A stretch of 64,000 nucleotides of DNA from Gammaproteobacteria bacterium (GCA_028279275.1 JANQOB010000002.1:62001-126000), one strand, 5' to 3'; shown: positions 27,183 through 35,101, numbered from the stretch's first letter. Notes: generated from the sequence alone by a model not told the origin. Numbers and translations: made by a program.

Positions 27183-29123
27183 ATGGAAAGCAATATTTTA
27201 TGGACACCTCAGTCTGATGCGTTTGAAAAAACTGCATTAGCAAATTTTGCTATTTGTAATGGATTCAATCCACGTGATTACGATTCTCTTCATCGCTGGT
27301 CCGTGAGTGATTTAGGAAATTTTTGGTCAGCTCTTTGGGATTTTGTTGGAGTTATTGGCGAGAAAGGCGAAACATTTTTTGTTCAAGATGAAAAAGCTTG
27401 GATGACAGGGGCAAAGTTTTTTCCACAGGCACAATTGAATCTTGCTGAAAATTTATTAAAAGGAGATGAGCAACAAACCATTGCGTATTATGTTGATGAA
27501 ACAAATAACTATCTTTCTATTACAAGAAGTGAGTTGCGCGCTCGTGTTGCGCAAGCTGCGAATGGACTAATTTCTGTAGGTGTAAAACCAGGAGATCGTG
27601 TCGCTTCAGTTTTACCAAACAACTTTGATGCACTTGTATCGTTATTTGCAACACTATCAATAGGTGCAATATGGACTTCCTGTTCTCCCGATTTTGGTAA
27701 AACAGCTATCGTTGATCGAATTGGACAAGTAGAACCTAAAGTATTATTCACATCTACACTATACTGTTACGGAGGGAAACAGCATGATATTGGTAACCGT
27801 ATTGCTGAAATTTTAGATTGCATCCCTAGTATCAACACAGTGGTAATTAGCGGTGATGGGGAAATACCTGGTAAAGAATCAATACATCAAGAGTTATTTG
27901 GTGAACCCGGCTCATTGAAATTTAAGCAACTGCCATTCGACCATCCTGTTTATATTCTATATACCTCCGGAACTACAGGAATACCAAAAGCAATTGTGCA
28001 TTCTGCAGGTGGCGTGCTCTTACAACATATGAAAGAACATGTATTACACGGAGATGTTCGTCCAGGAGATAAACTTATTTGGTATACCAATACTGCTTGG
28101 ATGATGTATCACTGGATGGTATCAGCCATTGGTGCTGGAGCGGCAATTGTACTTTATGATGGTGCACCTATCTTGAAGACAAAAAATGGCTTGGATCCGT
28201 CACCACTCTGGGAGTTAACCGAAAACATTGGCGTAACACACTTAGGAATAAGTCCAAAGTATCTCGCAACACTCGCAGCAGAAAATTACGTTCCTGGTGC
28301 ACATTATAATATGGAAACGCTACGCGCTTTATTAGTGTGTGGTGCACCTACATTACCGCATCAATTTGACTGGGTTTATGAATCCATTAAAAACGATATG
28401 GTGTTTGCATCTATTTCAGGCGGCACTGAAATCCTAGGTTGTTTTTTAATTGGCTCCCCATTACATCCCGTGCGTCGCGGTCAACTTGCCGTTAAAGCAC
28501 TTGGACATGCTGTTACAGTGCTTGATGAAAGGGGTGTAGAAGTTATTGGTCGAAGAGGCGAGCTTGTTTGTACGGAGCCATTTCCTTCGATGCCAATTAC
28601 TTTTTGGGGCAAGGGCGGGAACGAGCGTTATCATGATACGTACTTTAGCGATCGACAAGAAGTGTGGACTCATGGAGATGTGGCCGAACTTACGTATTCA
28701 GGCGGGGCATATGTTCATGGCCGTTCAGATAATACTTTAAAACCGGGTGGTGTTAGGATTGGGATATCGGAGATTTATGCTGTCTGTGAATGTTATCCAG
28801 AAATAGACGACTTTTTAGTTTTTGGTGCTGATCATGATGGAGATGAAGAAGTCGTACTGTGTCTAAAACCCGCAGAAGGTGCTGTGATAACGACAGAAAA
28901 GGTTGCAGAAATCCGACAACAAATACGTTCTGAGGCATCCCCTCGCCATGTCCCAGCACGTGTCCATCTCGTGGATGATGTTCCTTACACAATCAATGGA
29001 AAACGCGTTGAAGGCGCTGCACGTACTGCTTTAGCAGGCGGTGCAGTGAAAAATTTAGGATCAATTGGAAATCCGAAGTGCTTGGAACAATATAAGTCAC
29101 TCTCAAGAGACAAGGCGCTTTAA
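27183..29123 (+). CDS. Acetoacetyl-CoA synthetase-like acyl-CoA ligase
   Basis: A 646-residue adenylate-forming ligase, the size of acetoacetate-CoA ligase. The ATP-binding motif is LYTSGTTGIPKAIVHS (about 259-274). The N-terminal ACAS region contains NLAENLL, and HGRSDNTLKPGGVRIG marks the hinge before the C-terminal domain with the catalytic Lys (INGKRVE). It activates a carboxylic acid to its CoA thioester with ATP. The name suggests acetoacetate, but relatives act on other short acids. In this operon it would activate the acid made by the aldehyde dehydrogenase. It starts 13 bases after the Fe-S gene. Confidence 0.85.
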   Translation: MESNILWTPQSDAFEKTALANFAICNGFNPRDYDSLHRWSVSDLGNFWSALWDFVGVIGEKGETFFVQDEKAWMTGAKFFPQAQLNLAENLLKGDEQQTIAYYVDETNNYLSITRSELRARVAQAANGLISVGVKPGDRVASVLPNNFDALVSLFATLSIGAIWTSCSPDFGKTAIVDRIGQVEPKVLFTSTLYCYGGKQHDIGNRIAEILDCIPSINTVVISGDGEIPGKESIHQELFGEPGSLKFKQLPFDHPVYILYTSGTTGIPKAIVHSAGGVLLQHMKEHVLHGDVRPGDKLIWYTNTAWMMYHWMVSAIGAGAAIVLYDGAPILKTKNGLDPSPLWELTENIGVTHLGISPKYLATLAAENYVPGAHYNMETLRALLVCGAPTLPHQFDWVYESIKNDMVFASISGGTEILGCFLIGSPLHPVRRGQLAVKALGHAVTVLDERGVEVIGRRGELVCTEPFPSMPITFWGKGGNERYHDTYFSDRQEVWTHGDVAELTYSGGAYVHGRSDNTLKPGGVRIGISEIYAVCECYPEIDDFLVFGADHDGDEEVVLCLKPAEGAVITTEKVAEIRQQIRSEASPRHVPARVHLVDDVPYTINGKRVEGAARTALAGGAVKNLGSIGNPKCLEQYKSLSRDKAL

Positions 29124-29196
29124 GCCTAAATATATTTTTTTCGTATTTCGTACTCCTATCACATAACTTAATTCAAACATACTCTTTGTGTAAGTT

Positions 29197-29775
29197 GTGA
29201 TTACGACACTTCTAATTGCGCTTCCACTCTTATTGAGCCCTGGGCCAGGTTATATCGTATCTCTTACTTTAGCTGCTCAGTTAGGTTTCACTAACATTAT
29301 CAGATTTTTGCTTGGAATCAGTATCGTATATGTGATTACGAGTATTTTGCTTGGCTATTTTATGATGCAAATCATTTCACTAAACCCTGGTATCCTCAAT
29401 ATTATTCAGTTATTAGGCGGAATTTTTATACTCTATTTAGGGATACGCTTGGCTTATTTCAGTGATAATACAGATATAGAAACAATTAAACCTAATATTT
29501 TAAATGGGCTAATTATTCAATTTCTTAACTCAAAATATTTCATTGTTGTTATTTTAATTTTTTCAATCAGATCAGATGAACCAATTTTAATAACAGCCAT
29601 TATAATCACAGTAATTAGTGTTTTCGGATTATTAATATATTCTCTTATCGGATCACTTGTTCATAGCTTCCTAACTTCAAAAGGTGTGCTACGAATTATG
29701 AACCTTTCCTTTGGCATCATGCTTTGTTTAGTAGGAGTATGGCTACTAAGCACATTACCAAAAGCAATTACTTAA
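29197..29775 (+). CDS. LysE/RhtB-family exporter
   Basis: A 192-residue inner-membrane protein with about six hydrophobic segments. The LLLSPGPGYIVSLTLAAQLG block near the N-terminus and GGIFILYLGIRLAY (about 69-82) are hallmarks of LysE-type exporters of amino acids and other small metabolites. The start is GTG. It lies 73 bases after the CoA ligase and could relieve build-up of a pathway product, though it may be unrelated. It is the last gene of the catabolic block; repeat family 2 follows 140 bases later. Confidence 0.8.
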   Translation: MITTLLIALPLLLSPGPGYIVSLTLAAQLGFTNIIRFLLGISIVYVITSILLGYFMMQIISLNPGILNIIQLLGGIFILYLGIRLAYFSDNTDIETIKPNILNGLIIQFLNSKYFIVVILIFSIRSDEPILITAIIITVISVFGLLIYSLIGSLVHSFLTSKGVLRIMNLSFGIMLCLVGVWLLSTLPKAIT

Positions 29776-29914
29776 CGAGGAGTAGGGTGGTTCATCCCAC
29801 TACCGTATTGATCGAGTTTCTACTATATATAAAGTAGCAAGCTAATTACGAATTTGTTGTTACCCCAAATATTACCTCTAAAGTCAGTTATACACGTAAT
29901 TTAAAAGCTATTAT

Positions 29915-30019
29915 TTGACGTTCCCCTTTAAAGGGGTACGCTCTTCTACAATAGATTCTTCATTACTAAGGTGTTTTTTAACGAAATACTATATATAGGG
30001 GAGCAGGTGGGGAGCTATT
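29915..30019. repeat. Dispersed repeat family 2, right copy
   Basis: Starts TTGACGTTCCCCTTTAAAGG and ends near GGTGGGGAGC. It aligns in direct orientation with 6398-6508. Together the two copies bracket the 23-kb catabolic block, each with a hairpin repeat copy on its outer side. Confidence 0.6.
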
Positions 30020-30058
30020 ATACCTATACAGTAGTAAGTGGTAGCTAGTAAATTGTTA

Positions 30059-30090
30059 GAATGACCGCTATCGACCCAAAGCGGACATTT
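30059..30090 (+). repeat. Hairpin repeat family 1, copy F
   Basis: GAATGACCGCTATCGACCCA and AAGCGGACATTT: near-consensus, in the same orientation as copies A-E. It lies 19 bases upstream of the small gene at 30109. Confidence 0.8.
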
Positions 30091-30108
30091 CTGTAAATTA
30101 AATTAACT

Positions 30109-30372
30109 ATGAAGAAAGTAAATATTAGTGCCGCTGGAAATGTTGAAACTCCAGCATACCTTTCCTTATTAAATTCAGGTTACTCTGTTAGAAAAGAAAT
30201 GTTGAACGAGCAAAGAGATACCTGGATTGCTGAAAAAGATGGTAATCGGTTCACCGCAGATGGGCCTATAGAACTTTTAGGTGTGGTAAAGGTGTATGAG
30301 ATTCGAGGAGATAACTGGAAAGCGACGGACGAAGAAATTGATAAATTTATTTCAGAGTTTGACCTAGATTAA
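30109..30372 (+). CDS. Small unknown protein between hairpin repeats F and G
   Basis: An 87-residue soluble protein (MKKVNISAAGNVETPAYLSL opening, EKDGNRFTADGPIELLGVVK middle, acidic tail). A few aromatic residues and alternating charges suggest a small alpha/beta fold. There is no signal peptide, membrane segment or metal motif. I do not recognise a named family. It is a one-gene unit: repeat F ends 18 bases upstream and repeat G starts 9 bases after its stop. Confidence 0.65.
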   Translation: MKKVNISAAGNVETPAYLSLLNSGYSVRKEMLNEQRDTWIAEKDGNRFTADGPIELLGVVKVYEIRGDNWKATDEEIDKFISEFDLD

Positions 30373-30380
30373 GAATTACT

Positions 30381-30410
30381 AATGTCTGCTATTAGCCGAA
30401 AGCAAACATA
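30381..30410 (+). repeat. Hairpin repeat family 1, copy G
   Basis: AATGTCTGCTATTAGCCGAA and AGCAAACATA: the stem has changed on both sides (TCTGCT/AGCAAA), but loop and spacing are kept. It lies exactly between the two small genes at 30109 and 30423. Confidence 0.7.
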
Positions 30411-30422
30411 ATGATAACTTAA

Positions 30423-30713
30423 ATGAATAAAGAAACTCTAATTAATGCTGTTGCTGAATACATCTCAGTATTAGGAGTATCTTTAAATAATACAAACTAC
30501 GCCGAAGACCGCAATATTTATAAAAACCACCTTGCTCATGCAGCCTTAATGTTTGTTTGCATAAATAGAAATGAAATAAAAAAAGCTAAAGAGCTCATCG
30601 AACAGGAGCAAAGAAGCTATGGTTGGGGGTACTTATCTGGTGATTATGGCGAGGCAGCGCATAATGCTTGGGCGGAATTTCAAAAGGTTTTCAATTTAGA
30701 AGTAAATGATTAA
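30423..30713 (+). CDS. Small unknown protein between hairpin repeats G and H
   Basis: A 96-residue, mostly helical soluble protein (LINAVAEYISVLGVSL opening; KAKELIEQEQRSYGWGYLSG; NAWAEFQKVF). The helical periodicity and YGWGYLSGDYGEAA segment suggest a small all-alpha fold. I do not recognise the family. Repeat G ends 12 bases upstream and repeat H overlaps the last bases of the stop codon region, so this is another one-gene unit framed by repeats. Confidence 0.65.
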   Translation: MNKETLINAVAEYISVLGVSLNNTNYAEDRNIYKNHLAHAALMFVCINRNEIKKAKELIEQEQRSYGWGYLSGDYGEAAHNAWAEFQKVFNLEVND

Positions 30714-30741
30714 TGTCCGCTTATGGCCGAAAGCGGACATT
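30712..30741 (+). repeat. Hairpin repeat family 1, copy H
   Basis: AATGTCCGCTTATGGCCGAA and AGCGGACATT: the best stem of the family (TGTCCGCT/AGCGGACA). It ends the second cluster of repeats; no copy occurs further right in the window. Confidence 0.85.
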
Positions 30742-30792
30742 CGTATGAAAACAAGTTTGACTTAATATGTAGCTGATTCAATCAATAGCTCG

Positions 30793-30989
30793 CCCAAACG
30801 GGCACCGCAAAATTCACAAAAGAGACTTTTGGTAGTAATGACGTCAAAAACGAAGTATGAAGTACCCCTTGCAAGTATTTCTTAACGCAAATTCCTGCAG
30901 TAATAGGCCTTTTCTGATGAATTTTCAGAGTCTCTTGCAAGAGATAAGACTGTCTGGCGGAGAGAGAGGGATTCGAACCCTCGGTGCCC
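30793..30989. repeat. Second copy of the tRNA-Ser-derived repeat (includes the 3' half of tRNA-Ser)
   Basis: Begins CCCAAACGGGCACCG and ends CGGTGCCC inside the tRNA variable arm, with the internal GTCTCTTGCAAGAGA near-palindrome. It aligns along its length with 1887-2086. Here the terminal inverted repeats are only 8 bases (GGGCACCG/CGGTGCCC), because the right one belongs to a working tRNA. Confidence 0.7.
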
Positions 30990-31045
30990 TATTAGGACAC
31001 ACTCACTTTCCAGGCGAGCCCGTTCGACCACTCCGGCATCTCTCC
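30955..31045 (-). tRNA. tRNA-Ser (anticodon GGA)
   Basis: Read on the minus strand, the 91 bases fold as a class-II tRNA. The acceptor is GGAGAGA paired with TCTCTCC, then discriminator G and an encoded CCA. The D-arm is CCGGAGTGGTCGAACGG, and the anticodon stem-loop is CTCGCCTGGAAAGTGAG with anticodon GGA. The long variable arm is TGTGTCCTAATAGGGCACCG-like, and the T-loop is GGTTCGAATCC. It decodes UCC and UCU. Its 3' half lies within a repeat also found at 1.9 kb. Confidence 0.95.
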
Positions 31046-31333
31046 AGCATGTAAGTATAACAACAATCAGAAGATATCTAGTCGGTACAAAAGCCTATTT
31101 AAGTTTGATTAAAGGCTATTCTATTTGGTCTGTTGAAGCACTTATAATTGCCCTCTATACGCACATCTTTCTAATTACTCTCTCGTCAATTACTAATTGT
31201 GTTTTTAGCAGTTTATATTCGCTTTTCGTCGGGCTCAATAGATACATGCTACAGTCATGTGTAGAGTTAAATTCTCATATATTTATAGTTTTTAATATTT
31301 TCCATCTTCGCAAAATGTATATCTGGGGATGCT

Positions 31334-31582
31334 GTGAAAGCTGATTTAAAAAAATATAAACAATATACAATTTTATTTAATGCTAAAGAAACGAATACAG
31401 GTGAATACCGACCTGTAGCCTCTATATTTAAATCAGGGGAAGATACAATAAAATTAAGCATTGAAAGATCATTTGTTGATCGAAATGCAGCGCTTTCTTT
31501 TGCGCTTGGGGCAGCCGAGGAGACGGTAGATTCGAAAATAAATGGAAATAAACCGGATTTTAAACTTCTTGTAGGAGATTAA
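31334..31582 (+). CDS. Small unknown protein
   Basis: An 82-residue soluble protein (MKADLKKYKQYTILFNAKET opening). The middle (GEYRPVASIFKSGED) and the end (SFVDRNAALSFALGAAEETV) resemble a widespread small fold of hypothetical proteins in which a beta-sheet is followed by a helix, but I cannot name it. GTG start, with GGGGATGCT just upstream as a possible ribosome site. It is transcribed alone, convergent with the gene at 31589. Confidence 0.6.
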   Translation: MKADLKKYKQYTILFNAKETNTGEYRPVASIFKSGEDTIKLSIERSFVDRNAALSFALGAAEETVDSKINGNKPDFKLLVGD

Positions 31583-31588
31583 TATAGC

Positions 31589-32005
31589 TTATTGGTTATT
31601 TTCTCTTATACATTCTCTTAATAACGAGTTGGGTAATACAATACACTTGTTGGTGTAGAGTTTTTTCAACTCATTTATTCTTATGTAAATTTCTTTTTTC
31701 CAAAACAAATTCGAAATAGAAGTATCATCTTCTCCAATATTATCTGTATCTGAAGATCTTCTGTTTATCTCTTTATCAATTTCTTCAAAAGAAATCCTAG
31801 AGTTTTTATAATAAGCTTGAAGCTCATTTATTTGAATAAAATACTTGAACATTTCTTCTACTAGATGACTGTCTGAGCGTATGGGTATTTCAGGCCGGTT
31901 AGTCATTAGCAATGACTTGGCATAGGTTTGGTAGTACTCTTTATCTTCTAGTTTTGAGATTAAACTAGAAAGTAAAATAAATTTTGAGTCTAGTTCACTA
32001 GCCAT
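31589..32005 (-). CDS. Unknown helical protein
   Basis: A 138-residue soluble, highly charged and mostly helical protein (MASELDSKFILLSSLISKLE opening), rich in Lys, Glu, Ile and Asn, with no signal peptide or membrane segment. I do not recognise the family. It is convergent with the 31334 gene (stops 6 bases apart) and divergent from the lipoprotein gene at 32071. Confidence 0.6.
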   Translation of the reverse strand: MASELDSKFILLSSLISKLEDKEYYQTYAKSLLMTNRPEIPIRSDSHLVEEMFKYFIQINELQAYYKNSRISFEEIDKEINRRSSDTDNIGEDDTSISNLFWKKEIYIRINELKKLYTNKCIVLPNSLLRECIRENNQ

Positions 32006-32070
32006 TGATACCTAACAAATTAGTATTTCCCGTGAAATATGGTTCTATAGTAAATGTTCTGACTAATTAA

Positions 32071-32517
32071 ATGAATAAATATCGCATTATGAGAAGACTT
32101 TTATTATTCACGATTATGATTAATCTAATTATAGCTTGTGAGAGTGATCATACGGTTTATGCTTATGTTGTTGTAAAGCCTACTGATGAAGATAGCGCAG
32201 TCAATGATTGGCGCCCTGTTATGCGAGTTTCATATCATGTCCATGAAAATAAGGTGATTACTGAGGTGGCGGGATTGTTAGATGAATACCATGATTGCAA
32301 TGTTGAAGATAAGAATAATTGGGAATGTAGCTATGAAGATGATAGAGGAATCAATTCATTTGGTTTTGCTGATGGAAAGTATTGGGACCAGCCAGGATGG
32401 GGTGAAGACATAAAACATGTTTCCCGCTGGGAATACAACAAGATTCGTTGCAAGTGGTTTCAGTATGATAATGGACGATTTAAGGGGATGTTCTCATGTT
32501 TGAGGACATATATTTAA
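32071..32517 (+). CDS. Putative lipoprotein of unknown function
   Basis: A 148-residue protein with a signal-peptide-like start (MNKYRIMRRLLLFTIMINLI) ending in the lipobox LIIAC, so Cys23 would be lipidated and the protein anchored to a membrane. The mature part has several Trp and four more Cys (about 89-133), which may form disulfides in the periplasm. I do not recognise the family. It is 39 bases before the PhzF gene but probably unrelated in function. Confidence 0.65.
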   Translation: MNKYRIMRRLLLFTIMINLIIACESDHTVYAYVVVKPTDEDSAVNDWRPVMRVSYHVHENKVITEVAGLLDEYHDCNVEDKNNWECSYEDDRGINSFGFADGKYWDQPGWGEDIKHVSRWEYNKIRCKWFQYDNGRFKGMFSCLRTYI

Positions 32518-32556
32518 AATCATTTATGTCTATCTGAAGCCAATCTTTTTAAAAAC

Positions 32557-33435
32557 GTGAAAAATGATTTTTATATTGTCGATGTTTTTGCCGACGAGAA
32601 ATATTCCGGTAATCCTTTAGCAGTTGTTATTCTTAACAACGAGCTTTCTCAAGAGACTATGCAAAAAGTAGCAACAGAAATGAATTTTTCTGAAACTAGC
32701 TTTGTGCATCCAAAGCCTTTTAGTAATGGACAATTTCAGATGCGCATTTTTACGCCTTCAAAAGAGTTAGATTTTGCCGGACATCCAATTCTAGGAACAG
32801 CCGATGTCATACGAAAGCATTTACTCTCTGAGCAAGAAGAGGTTGTTCACTTAAAACTAAATAAAAGTGATATTGCGGTAATATTTGAAGAAGTTGATGA
32901 TGACGAGATTGTCTGGTTTAAAGCTCCATCCATTTCTTTGGGTGAGACAATTGATCATAAGATCATAGCGACTGCTTTAGGTATTGAGGGTAGTGATTTA
33001 GATACTAACCTACCTATACAAAAAGCATCTGCAGGTACGTCGGCTGTAATAGTACCGTTGCGAAATTTAGATGCGCTTCAAAGGTCAAAGCTAAATCTAG
33101 AAAAATATGCACCATTATTAGAAAGAGGATTTCCACCACTCACATATCTTTTTACAACTGTTACAAGAAACCCTAAAAACGATTTTTCAGTAAGATTTTT
33201 CTTTGATGCCCACGGCGTGCGTGAAGATCCTGCAACAGGTAATGGCGCAGCTTTTTTTGGACAATACTTGCTTCAACATGGTTGTTACTCAATAGATTCA
33301 GTGCTTAGAATTGAACAAGGTTATGAGGTCGATCGGCCTTCATTAGTATTGTTACATGTTCAAAATATCAATGGTTCGTATGTAGTCAAGGTGGGAGGGC
33401 GTGTTATACCTGTAGTGAATGGTAGTTTATTATAG
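32557..33435 (+). CDS. PhzF-family epimerase/isomerase-like protein
   Basis: A 292-residue member of the PhzF/YddE family, full length. It has the typical start (YIVDVFADEKYSGNPLAVVI), the active-site Glu in FSETSFVHP (about 46), FTPSKELDFAGHPILGTA and REDPATGNGAA near 225. The family has the diaminopimelate-epimerase fold and does isomerisations; most members outside phenazine operons have no known substrate. The start is GTG. Two small unknown genes follow closely in the same direction. Confidence 0.9.
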   Translation: MKNDFYIVDVFADEKYSGNPLAVVILNNELSQETMQKVATEMNFSETSFVHPKPFSNGQFQMRIFTPSKELDFAGHPILGTADVIRKHLLSEQEEVVHLKLNKSDIAVIFEEVDDDEIVWFKAPSISLGETIDHKIIATALGIEGSDLDTNLPIQKASAGTSAVIVPLRNLDALQRSKLNLEKYAPLLERGFPPLTYLFTTVTRNPKNDFSVRFFFDAHGVREDPATGNGAAFFGQYLLQHGCYSIDSVLRIEQGYEVDRPSLVLLHVQNINGSYVVKVGGRVIPVVNGSLL

Positions 33436-33447
33436 CTTTGGAATTTA

Positions 33448-33804
33448 ATGGTTTCTCGAAGTAAATTATATGAGCAGCTTGATGCATTAGAGCTTGAACT
33501 GGAAGAAAAATTAATTCCTCATCTGGAAAATGCGGCTAATGGAAAGAATGATCTGGTTTTTTGTGTGAGTGATTTCAATCCGTTTGCAGAGTTGAAAGAT
33601 AAAACTGATCATACAACAGAACGTCTAGTTCATATTGGTAGACAAATTCTGGCTCTGAAGAAAAAACTGGGGGAAAAATCAGAGGGAAGTATAGCAGAAA
33701 GAATATGTTGGTATTGTCGTGAATGGGGAAATCTAGAAAACACTCATCGAAAAAATGCTCAAGATTTGGCAAATCAGTTCATCAAAGAGATATGCAATAA
33801 ATAA
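33448..33804 (+). CDS. Unknown helical protein downstream of the PhzF gene
   Basis: A 118-residue soluble helical protein (MVSRSKLYEQLDALELELEE opening). Two Cys close together (ICWYCREWG, about 90-98) might bind metal or form a disulfide. The amphipathic heptads at both ends suggest coiled coils. I do not recognise it. It starts 13 bases after the PhzF gene and ends 9 bases before the next gene, so the three are probably co-transcribed. Confidence 0.6.
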   Translation: MVSRSKLYEQLDALELELEEKLIPHLENAANGKNDLVFCVSDFNPFAELKDKTDHTTERLVHIGRQILALKKKLGEKSEGSIAERICWYCREWGNLENTHRKNAQDLANQFIKEICNK

Positions 33805-33812
33805 AAGAAGTA

Positions 33813-34289
33813 ATGTTTAATATTATGGAACTAGATGAACTCGAGAAAAAGATAGAGGCTTTAAATGAAAGAAGTAGGTGGTTGCCTTTGCACGAACAAG
33901 TCTTAAAAAATCATGAAATTGTTAGCTCAGATGAAGATAAGGAGAAATTACTTGATCTGCATAAAACATTACTTGATAAAGCAGAAAAATGGTTACCTGA
34001 CTCAATTGATGTAGATAGGTTTAGAGAGCTTAGGTTAAAAGAATACAATAAAATGTTACTAAATGAAGCTACTATCGGAGGTAGCCTTTGTGTTGAAACA
34101 CTCTATGAATTAACACAGCGCGAGCTGCAAGCAGGAAGAATGTCTCCCACACATGAATTTATTGAAATTGCTATTCAAGCCACTGCTGCGGAACATTATT
34201 CTCACGATCAACTTGTGAGGCAAAAAGAAAAAATCCAGAGTTTACAAGAACACTCTGTACTTAATAAATTAAGTCGTCTATTTAAATAA
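33813..34289 (+). CDS. Unknown helical protein
   Basis: A 158-residue charged helical protein (MFNIMELDELEKKIEALNER opening; WLPLHEQVLKNHEIV; YELTQRELQAGRMSPTHEFI). It has no signal peptide, membrane segment or motif that I know. It is the last gene before the long regulatory region of the metal-uptake cluster. The ATG at 33828 (MELDELEKK) is an alternative start. Confidence 0.6.
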   Translation: MFNIMELDELEKKIEALNERSRWLPLHEQVLKNHEIVSSDEDKEKLLDLHKTLLDKAEKWLPDSIDVDRFRELRLKEYNKMLLNEATIGGSLCVETLYELTQRELQAGRMSPTHEFIEIAIQATAAEHYSHDQLVRQKEKIQSLQEHSVLNKLSRLFK

Positions 34290-34399
34290 TAGTTACTATC
34301 GCTTTAAAACACCGCAGTAAGGTGCGTAGTTTATAAAATTAAATTGATGGAATTGTTTAATATTTAATCAATTTGGTCGATGTCAGAGGTATTTCTGAT

Positions 34400-34670
34400 T
34401 AGTTGATAATGGATTGCAATACACAGTTAAAAGCTAACTATAAGAACTGGCTATATTAATTAGAGAATATCTCAACAATTTGCAAGATAAGCTATTGTTT
34501 TTTTATTTATTAACTGGATTAAATCCTACATAGTTTCTGTAAAGAAAGTGGATTTTAAAATTTTCAATAAATTACCAGGGAAATAAATAGGGTTTACCTA
34601 TATGTCATTCGACATTTCTGTATAGGAGCTAACTATTAGATTTCAGTTTTTCAATAGTATATAACTATGA
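34400..34670. repeat. Duplicated upstream block, copy 1
   Basis: Aligns in the same orientation with 42663-42940. Best-conserved parts are TGATAATGGnTTG near the left, GATAAGnTATTGTTTT in the middle, and TTTACCTATATGTCATT with TATATAACTATGA at the right end (34591-34669). It ends 125 bases before the palindrome. Confidence 0.65.
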
Positions 34671-34794
34671 ATACATTCTCTAATAGCACTAACAATAAAA
34701 CCAAATACTAAGACTAAATTTTTGCAGAGATTTTTAAATTACCTATCGGTGGTTAGCAAAATCATGTCAAAAGTTGTTTTGTAATTGCAATAAT

Positions 34795-34822
34795 AGAATG
34801 TTATGTTATAACATAACATTCT
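34795..34822. promoter_or_regulatory. Perfect 28-bp palindrome, Zur-like operator
   Basis: The arms AGAATGTTATGTTA and TAACATAACATTCT are exact reverse complements. The right side holds the core ATGTTATAACATAACAT, which fits the proteobacterial Zur site pattern ATGTTAT-N3-ATAACAT. It lies 23 bases before the ATG of the first gene, where a bound repressor would block transcription. The Zur assignment rests on the motif and on the kind of genes controlled. A cobalt-responsive regulator is a less likely alternative. Confidence 0.75.
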
Positions 34823-34844
34823 GAAGGTTCAATATAAAAATAAG

Positions 34845-35063
34845 ATGGCGGTACAAAAGTTCAAACCTTCTAAACAAACTGGATATCAGGCTCGAGGCAG
34901 CACTTATGATTGCGAGAAGTGTGGAAGAACTTGGACATGCAGCCCTAAAGATTGTTGGTGTGAGAAATTAAGTATTAGGTTACCTGTACCAAATTCACCT
35001 AATACAAGTTGTCTATGCCCTTGTGAGATTGAGGCATTATCTAAAAATATTACTCATAGATAA
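34845..35063 (+). CDS. Cysteine-rich CWC-family protein
   Basis: A 72-residue protein with eight Cys in the pattern of the CWC family: CEKCGRTWTC (24-33), DCWCEK (37-42) and CLCPCEIEAL near the C-terminus. These probably bind one or more zinc ions. The function of the family is unknown. It is the first gene after the Zur-like palindrome, and the next gene starts about 38 bases downstream. A small zinc-binding protein made when metal is scarce could act as a chaperone or sensor, which is speculative. Confidence 0.8.
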   Translation: MAVQKFKPSKQTGYQARGSTYDCEKCGRTWTCSPKDCWCEKLSIRLPVPNSPNTSCLCPCEIEALSKNITHR

Positions 35064-35101
35064 TGTAACAATTTTTGGATTTAAATTACAAAAAAAATAT
35101 T

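Larger units (their letters stand above)
29776..30108. other. Intergenic region with repeats at the right border of the catabolic block
   Basis: These 333 bases hold an imperfect hairpin (GTAGGGTGG/CCCACTAC, 29785-29806), a possible terminator for the LysE gene, then repeat family 2 (29915-30019) and hairpin repeat copy F (30059-30090). No reading frame is supported. Confidence 0.5.
30742..31333. other. Intergenic region holding the tRNA-Ser gene and its downstream flank
   Basis: The region contains the 30793-30989 repeat and the minus-strand tRNA-Ser gene. The stretch 31046-31333 is upstream of the tRNA and should hold its promoter, which I cannot place. A 79-codon frame at 31105 has unnatural composition and no ribosome site, so it is not called. 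Confidence 0.5.
34290..34844. other. Long regulatory region of the first metal-uptake operon
   Basis: A 555-base gap. It holds the block at about 34400-34670 that recurs at 42663-42940, and a perfect palindrome at 34795-34822 just before the first gene. I looked for a cobalamin riboswitch, because the operon has BtuB/F/C/D-like genes, and saw no B12-box-like sequence. Confidence 0.5.

Noticed and set aside
30059..30741. Integron attC sites
   Set aside because: The repeats lack the GTTRRRY/RYYYAAC cores of attC and no integrase is present, although the layout is cassette-like.
30857..31054. 65-codon plus-strand frame
   Set aside because: Runs through the tRNA-Ser gene on the opposite strand.
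31105..31344. 79-codon plus-strand frame
   Set aside because: Unnatural composition, no ribosome site, and it overlaps the start of the better-supported gene at 31334.
34290..34844. Cobalamin riboswitch before the BtuB/F/C/D-like operon
   Set aside because: No B12-box-like sequence visible here, before CbtB at 43295, or before cbtBA; the Zur-like palindrome explains regulation better.
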